DNA from: Nectonema munidae
Taxonomy: Eukaryota; Nematomorpha; Nectonematoida; Nectonematidae
DNA: 64,000 bases
Assembly: GCA_030549495.1 (NCBI GenBank)
Contig: JAUIRK010000501.1
Coordinates: 248,001 to 312,000 of the forward strand
Direction: 5' to 3'
Position numbers and translations under genes: made by a program. Positions within the stretch are counted from its first letter, which is position 1, and every line of letters starts with the position of its first letter. The notes under the pieces were generated by a model. That model was not told the DNA's origin and did not search any database. It worked only from the letters and a program-made list of their open reading frames with translations. This document shows positions 58,890 to 64,000 of the stretch, piece after piece.

Positions 58890-61097
58890 ATGAACACAAC
58901 CAGCCATTCAACTCCTGAAAGTGAAGAAGGTGCTGAGCATCGAGAAGGGCCTGCGTCCAATGAAAACCAACGCCTGCTTTGCAATGGACATGAAGAATGC
59001 GGAATGAGAAGTGAGAAAAGGTTAGAGGAAGACCAGCTTTCATCCAGTCGACCGCAACAAGAGTTTGAAAAAGCGAAGAACATGTGCTTGACATCCATAT
59101 GTGTTAGTGCGGCTGCTTCTCTTCTCTCGAACGTGGACAAGAAAGTTGATCCTTGTAATGACTTTTATTATTTTGCTTGTGGAAAATGGATGAAAGATAA
59201 TGTGATTCCTCAAGATAAAAATTCATGGACCAAGTTTTCCTTCATTTCAAACAGGCTTAGCATAACACTGAAAAAGCTTTTCGAAAGTGATGAAACTCCT
59301 CTTTCTGCCAATCAAGACTTTGCGTCGATTCATAAAGTAAAGTACTTTTACAAATCATGCATGAACGATTACTCGATTCTTTCTCGTGGCTACGCTCCCT
59401 TCATCGAGTATATGAAGAGCATTTCTGATTGGCCAATCTTTTCGGGAGATGATTGGAACGGAGACACATTCGATGTCATTCAAATTTTAGCAGAGATTCG
59501 AAAAGTCGACATCAAGTTATTCTTTGAAGAGAAGGTGGCTTTTAACGTCTTCAATTCTTCTCAATACGTCATTGAATTGTCCAAAGTCGTTAAGCTAGGT
59601 TTGAAAAAAGGCTTCTACAACTATGACTTGAAGTACAACATTGTTGAAGCGTATACCAATTTCGTCTCCGAAGTCTTCACTTCCCTCAACCCCAGAATAA
59701 ACAATATAACAGATGACGTCGTCAAAATATTTTTCTTCGAAAGGCAGTTATGGGAGATTGTGTCGAGTTATGCCATGGTAGAGAGATATGACATCATTCA
59801 GTTCAACCACCTAATCGACTTGCTACCGATGCTCAACCTGTCAGCTTACTTCTCCGCCCTAGGCGTTCGCGTTGAAGATGAAAGCATCATAGCTCTTCGC
59901 CACGTCAACATCGAGTACTTCATTAAAATCGTCAACTTGCTCTACACCACACCCAAGAGAGTGATTGCGAACTACATTACTTGGAGCTGTGCCTCTACCT
60001 TTTTGCCGTACCTACATGTCAATCTGCTGCAAAAATACATCACTCCTTATCTTAGCGTTCCCAATCATGGAATCAAGTGGAAAAAGTGCGTCAAGTTGAC
60101 AAACCGCTACTTCAAGTTTGCAACAGGATACATGTACATACGGGAAGCCTTGGCACAGGAAAGTAAAGAACTCGTTGAGGAGATTGCGGAAGAAATTCGA
60201 CGTGTCTTCATTCAAACCATTTTGACTATTGATTGGATGCAGGAAGAGACTAAGGTTATCGCCCGGAAAAAGGTCAAGAATATGCTTTTCTACATTGGTT
60301 ACCCAAAGTACATAAATCAAACAACCTTCATTGACAACTTTTACAAAGACATCGAGACTAATGAGTTTGCATTTTTTGAAAATGTTATTCACATGGAAAA
60401 GTTTTTTAACAAAAAGATGCACCGTTACCTGGATCAAAAAGTGAATAAGTCTGAATGGATAGTAAAATATGTAGCAGATGTTAATGCACAGTACATTTGG
60501 TCTCTTAACCAAATTTACATATTTTCTGGGCTATTGCACCCCCTTTTCTTTCAACTAGGAGTTCCTGATTCCATCAATTTTGGCAAAATGGGTTTCACCA
60601 TTGCCCATGAAATGATTCACGGCTTTGACAATATTGGAAGCAAGTACAACCCAGAAGGAAACATTCTTGATTGGTGGCCGCAAGAAACGCACGATAAATT
60701 CAATGAAAAGGTTGCTTGTTTAGTGAATCAGTATAAAAAGTTTAGTTTGAGCGATGGTACCATGTCTAAAACAAGCTACAACGAAGACATTGCTGACAAC
60801 GGTGGAATCAAGGTGTCCTACGCTGCTTACAAGAGCTTCATGGAGAAGAGGAGGCAGAGTGAGTTGGTTTTGCCTGGAGTCACGTACACAAACGATCAAC
60901 TATTCTTCATTAGTTTTGCGCAGTCGTGGTGTGAGATTTTCAAAAAGCCTTCTAACCTCTTCTCGTCCTCCGGACTACACTCCTACGGCTACCTACGAGT
61001 CAACGCAGTGCTCTCTAACTTCAAAAACTTTTCCCAAGTCTTCAACTGTCCAATTAACTCCAAAATGAATCCTAAGCACAAATGTTCGATTTGGTAG
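58890..61097 (+). CDS. M13 (neprilysin/ECE-type) zinc metallopeptidase
   Basis: M13 enzymes are zinc ectopeptidases that cleave short peptides. The 735-residue product carries the family N-terminal Cys motif (CLTSICVSAAASLL, DPCNDFYYFACGKW), the zinc site H573-E-M-I-H577, the third ligand E632 in EDIADNGG with D636, and the active-site LHSYGYLR. The C-terminal MNPKHKCSIW pairs with the first Cys. Two oddities stand out: the substrate-binding NA(F/Y)Y motif is N532-A-Q-Y, and GGLR after the third ligand is GGIK. There is no membrane segment or signal peptide among the first 70 residues. The frame is open upstream to an acceptor-like TTCTTTTTAG at 58774-58783, so an upstream exon may supply the anchor. 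No introns were found within the 2.2 kb. Confidence 0.93.
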   Translation: MNTTSHSTPESEEGAEHREGPASNENQRLLCNGHEECGMRSEKRLEEDQLSSSRPQQEFEKAKNMCLTSICVSAAASLLSNVDKKVDPCNDFYYFACGKWMKDNVIPQDKNSWTKFSFISNRLSITLKKLFESDETPLSANQDFASIHKVKYFYKSCMNDYSILSRGYAPFIEYMKSISDWPIFSGDDWNGDTFDVIQILAEIRKVDIKLFFEEKVAFNVFNSSQYVIELSKVVKLGLKKGFYNYDLKYNIVEAYTNFVSEVFTSLNPRINNITDDVVKIFFFERQLWEIVSSYAMVERYDIIQFNHLIDLLPMLNLSAYFSALGVRVEDESIIALRHVNIEYFIKIVNLLYTTPKRVIANYITWSCASTFLPYLHVNLLQKYITPYLSVPNHGIKWKKCVKLTNRYFKFATGYMYIREALAQESKELVEEIAEEIRRVFIQTILTIDWMQEETKVIARKKVKNMLFYIGYPKYINQTTFIDNFYKDIETNEFAFFENVIHMEKFFNKKMHRYLDQKVNKSEWIVKYVADVNAQYIWSLNQIYIFSGLLHPLFFQLGVPDSINFGKMGFTIAHEMIHGFDNIGSKYNPEGNILDWWPQETHDKFNEKVACLVNQYKKFSLSDGTMSKTSYNEDIADNGGIKVSYAAYKSFMEKRRQSELVLPGVTYTNDQLFFISFAQSWCEIFKKPSNLFSSSGLHSYGYLRVNAVLSNFKNFSQVFNCPINSKMNPKHKCSIW

Positions 61098-61878
61098 TGA
61101 AATGACATCCGATAGATATGATCGCCATATCGTGAGTGGTTTCTGTCTACTCTTGACACAGACTTTTGTACATTCTTTCAAATTACAAATTGGTTTTTGA
61201 GATATTCTCAAAGATCTTATTCTATATTTTACTATTTGGAATTTTTATGATAATGAAATCTAGTGCGTTTTTTATATCATCTTAATTATATCCTACTTAG
61301 AGAATATAAAATTTCAAATTAACAGGTCTACCTATCGCGGTGTATAAGTGCACTGCGAACCGATTGTAGCGAATTCAGAATGAACGCAATCTCTGTAAAT
61401 TGTGTTACCTTGAGAATATCCAACGTTCTGATAGGATTGTATTTATCACTAATAACTATTTGCTTCTTATTTGTTTTTAAGAGTGGCACAAAAACAGACA
61501 AAATTATTCAACTTTAGGAGTCTACCTAAAGTTTGGATCAATCTTATGGAGATTGATTTTTCATCAAAGTGCACTTACCAAATTATGAAAATCCATTTTA
61601 ATTTTTTCTCCAAGTGTAGAAATATCAGATCTGCTTGCGTTACGGCTTTGTTCTAAATAAGCGTTCGAAGGATGATTCAGAATTTACCTGATCACCATTA
61701 AACATTTGCACTGATAATGTATCTACTGAGATCTAGTTTAATTTATAAGAGTATTGTTCAGTCTCTTTTATCATGCTTCCCAAAATACTCCTGCTTCCAT
61801 TCAAATTTAAGACAGTTGTATTTTAACGAAAACTTTTGCTTTTCTTTGTAAAAATTTGTAAGCTAGAATTGTTATTCA

Positions 61879-61884
61879 ATAAAA
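61879..61884 (+). promoter_or_regulatory. Candidate polyadenylation signal of the M13 gene
   Basis: This AATAAA lies about 780 nt after the M13 stop codon. Motif only; AATAAA is common in AT-rich DNA. Confidence 0.25.
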
Positions 61885-61899
61885 GTCAATCATGGAATA

Positions 61900-63178
61900 G
61901 AAATGTTTATAGAGAATATTTCCTATATTTTCATTGAATTAGTAGTTATTATTTGTATCTTTCTTCGATATTATATACTCTTTACTTAGTTAAAAAATTT
62001 TACAATATCAACCTAAAAATTCCTTCAGATTTGGAAAAAGAACATCTGAGTTTGAGGGTATTTTAATCTACAAAAATTGACTCTGATAACTTTTCCTGCT
62101 CTAATGATAAGATTTTGAAATTATAATCGAACTAAAACAGGAAACAATCCAAAATAACAAAGTGAAGATTTATCATATGTAGAATTCTCAAGAATCTTTA
62201 TCGGTTCAAGACGCCATTTGATTAAAATGTGTACTTAATCAAGAATAATAATATACATAATAAAGCACATGCTAGGATTTTTTAACTTTAACAAAATATT
62301 CTATCATTAATTAAGTTTTTAAAAGGTATTTAATGTTTTGTGATGAGTCGGACATACTGGGGAATGGTTGCTCTGTAGGTAATGCAACATATTGCACGCG
62401 TGTTAGATTATTATTTGCTAATTTTGACAATAAGTCAGATCTTAAAAATAAATAATTTAGTCTTTGGATTGAGATAACCCTTTTTTTTTACTTTTCGGGC
62501 GTGTTATACAGTTAAATTTGTATTGTTCTTGGCTTCAAAAGAATGCGATGTCTACTCAGATTTGACATTTGGTTTTACGGCATTAACATCTAATAGGGAA
62601 GACGAAGCGCGCATTGTGCTCTGAAGTGAAACTCAATTTTAAGGAACTGGAAGTGAAGCACTCGAATGATTGCACAAGTCCAGCTTTCATAAGGTAGGAA
62701 TGTTTTTGCAAAATATTAATTATAGCTTGAAAAGACCCTGTGAAGTTTAAAAAAATAGCTTACCTTGCTGCAAAATGTACTAAGAATTTCTGAACTTGTA
62801 CAGCTGAAGCATATCTTCCTGTTAAACGATACCGTTAGAAGGCTAATAGGAGATATGTTTTATTGATTCGGAATTTGATTCAACTTTTTTGCATTTCAGC
62901 TTGAAGAAACGATGGATGGTGCCAACTCAGCCTTGCGTTTATGTACTATATATATATATATATAAATGACAAGCACCTTGTAGACAAATTTTTATTTTGC
63001 AAAACTTTTATGAGTAGAACAACGGCATGAAAGATATTTGAAAAGGTGAACAAGTTTTTATTAGCGCCCTTGGAGTGTGCACTGATTGCGCTCTGGCAAT
63101 TCTTTGTTGTTCAAATTTTCAGACACTGGTTAAGCTAAAATATCCAGATGTAATTGGTACGAGTTCATCGCCAAGACA
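61900..63178. other. Spacer with a (TA)n microsatellite
   Basis: AT-rich, no recognisable exon. A short (TA) microsatellite lies at about 62947-62964. Confidence 0.5.
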
Positions 63179-63179
63179 A

Positions 63180-63309
63180 CCCATTAAGTACCATAGAAAT
63201 CAGACGATATTTAAAAAAACGCAGACGATTTATATTCCAAGTCATTGAAAAAAGCAGACGAAGATGAAATTACTTATGTTCCCAAATGGGAACATTGGGG
63301 CTTAATGGG
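63180..63309. mobile_element. Short piggyBac-like MITE
   Basis: CCCATTAAG at 63180-63188 and CTTAATGGG at 63301-63309 are inverted ends of a 130-bp non-coding element. TTAA follows on the right, while the left flank is ACAA. A subterminal palindrome TTCCCAAATGGGAA lies near the right end. CCC ends at TTAA suggest mobilisation by piggyBac transposases such as those whose relics lie at 45-55 kb. Confidence 0.55.
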
Positions 63310-63654
63310 TTAATAATGAAAACCTAATTATTTGCAAAATATTCTAAATAAAGTCATTCATTGAAATTTTTATTTTCAAAAATATTTATCAATAGAGTAG
63401 GAAAAAGCTATTTAGGTCAATTTTTGTAGTTTAAAATACTCTCAAACTGATTTCCTTTTTCCAAATCTGAAAGATTTTTGGCCTGATATTGTTAAAAAGT
63501 AGTTTGAACTTTATTTTCCTAACTTACAAAAGTTTGAAAAATACTGTCAATTTTCCAAAAACTCATGTCAATTTGTGATCTGGTATCAGAAGAGTTGAAG
63601 AACAATTTGTGATTTGATAAATTATTGAGGATGCATCCAAGCCCGTATACGGAA

Positions 63655-63890
63655 TATATTTCAAGTATGCTGAATTCCTGTCAAAAATTGATTTATATGA
63701 CAGCTCACCAGGAGCTTTTTATTATAATTATATAACGTATTTTACACACATATACCCATTTTCAAGTATGCTGAATTTAGTGATGTCCATTTTTCAAAAT
63801 CAATCAAACCTGTCAAAAAATTGATTTATATGACATCTCATTTCAAAAAGGAATTTTTTAAATAATAATTATATAAGCCTTTCCTATACT
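63655..63890. repeat. Dispersed ~150-bp satellite, two units
   Basis: AAGTATGCTGAATT occurs at 63664 and 63765, with CAATCAAACCTGTCAAAAAA, TTGATTTATATGACA and CTCATTTCAAAAAGG following. It is the same unit as at 43990-44420 and 51648-51800. The first unit here has an internal deletion, giving 101-bp spacing. Confidence 0.75.
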
Positions 63891-64000
63891 GTTTACTTGA
63901 AAATGGACAAGCCACATCAATAAAAGTAAAAAGAAGTTTTTCTATGCTCAACAACATATTAAGTAAAAATCGCAACTTTAATGATTAAAAGTAGTAGGGA

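Noticed and set aside
60012-60512. 166-codon minus-strand frame
   Set aside because: It is the antisense shadow of the M13 metallopeptidase coding sequence.

Overview
The window is AT-rich animal DNA, roughly 70% A+T by eye, from an invertebrate. It contains spliceosomal introns (a short class of 52-65 nt plus long, transposon-filled ones), conserved animal genes and a dense, mostly decayed transposon population. The mix of piggyBac, hAT, Tigger/pogo, Tc1-like and RNase H-encoding non-LTR elements with an M13 peptidase fits an arthropod-like ecdysozoan. That placement is an inference, and nothing in the sequence fixes the species.

Three host genes are well supported. (1) A WBP11 (WW domain-binding protein 11, pre-mRNA splicing factor) homologue on the minus strand, 14912 down to 572. 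I could place 15 exons whose lengths add to 1578 nt (525 codons plus stop) with every junction in phase. (2) A complete survivin (BIRC5, single-BIR chromosomal passenger protein) homologue on the minus strand, 35960 down to 34121, with four exons, 139 residues and one GC-AG intron. (3) An M13/neprilysin-family zinc metallopeptidase on the plus strand, 58890-61097, read from one uninterrupted 735-codon frame. A fourth locus near 57.2 kb looks like the last exon of an unknown acidic, serine-ended protein.

Layout. 0-15 kb: WBP11, its introns carrying MITEs, a tRNA-derived SINE and hAT-like ends, with a partial copy of its exon 14 at the left window edge. 17-24.6 kb: two decayed copies of one RNase H-bearing LINE family, in opposite orientations. 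24.7-29 kb: a second LINE fragment, a Tigger/pogo transposase and a hAT transposase. 30.6-32.9 kb: a third copy of the first LINE family. 33-36 kb: a palindromic patch, a tRNA-like SINE and survivin. 36.4-41.6 kb: a nearly full-length LINE of a different family, ending about 470 bp upstream of the survivin start. 42-49 kb: a graveyard of hAT, piggyBac and Tc1-like pieces plus a 150-bp satellite. 51.6-53.1 kb: a 1.5-kb terminal-inverted-repeat element filled with ~148-bp tandem repeats. 54.5-55.6 kb: a three-layer nest (piggyBac, hAT, and a 5S rRNA-derived SINE). 57-61 kb: the unknown exon and the M13 gene. 61-64 kb: a piggyBac-like MITE and more of the dispersed satellite.

The host genes are not an operon and share no obvious pathway: WBP11 acts in splicing, survivin in mitosis, and the M13 enzyme in peptide cleavage. 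No bacterial system, CRISPR array, LTR element or capsid-bearing element was seen. The most informative items are the two multi-exon genes that single-frame scans miss, the exon-14 copy whose three differences are all synonymous, the intact MITE with a perfect 8-bp target duplication and an internal 42-bp minisatellite, and the 5S-derived SINE remnant.
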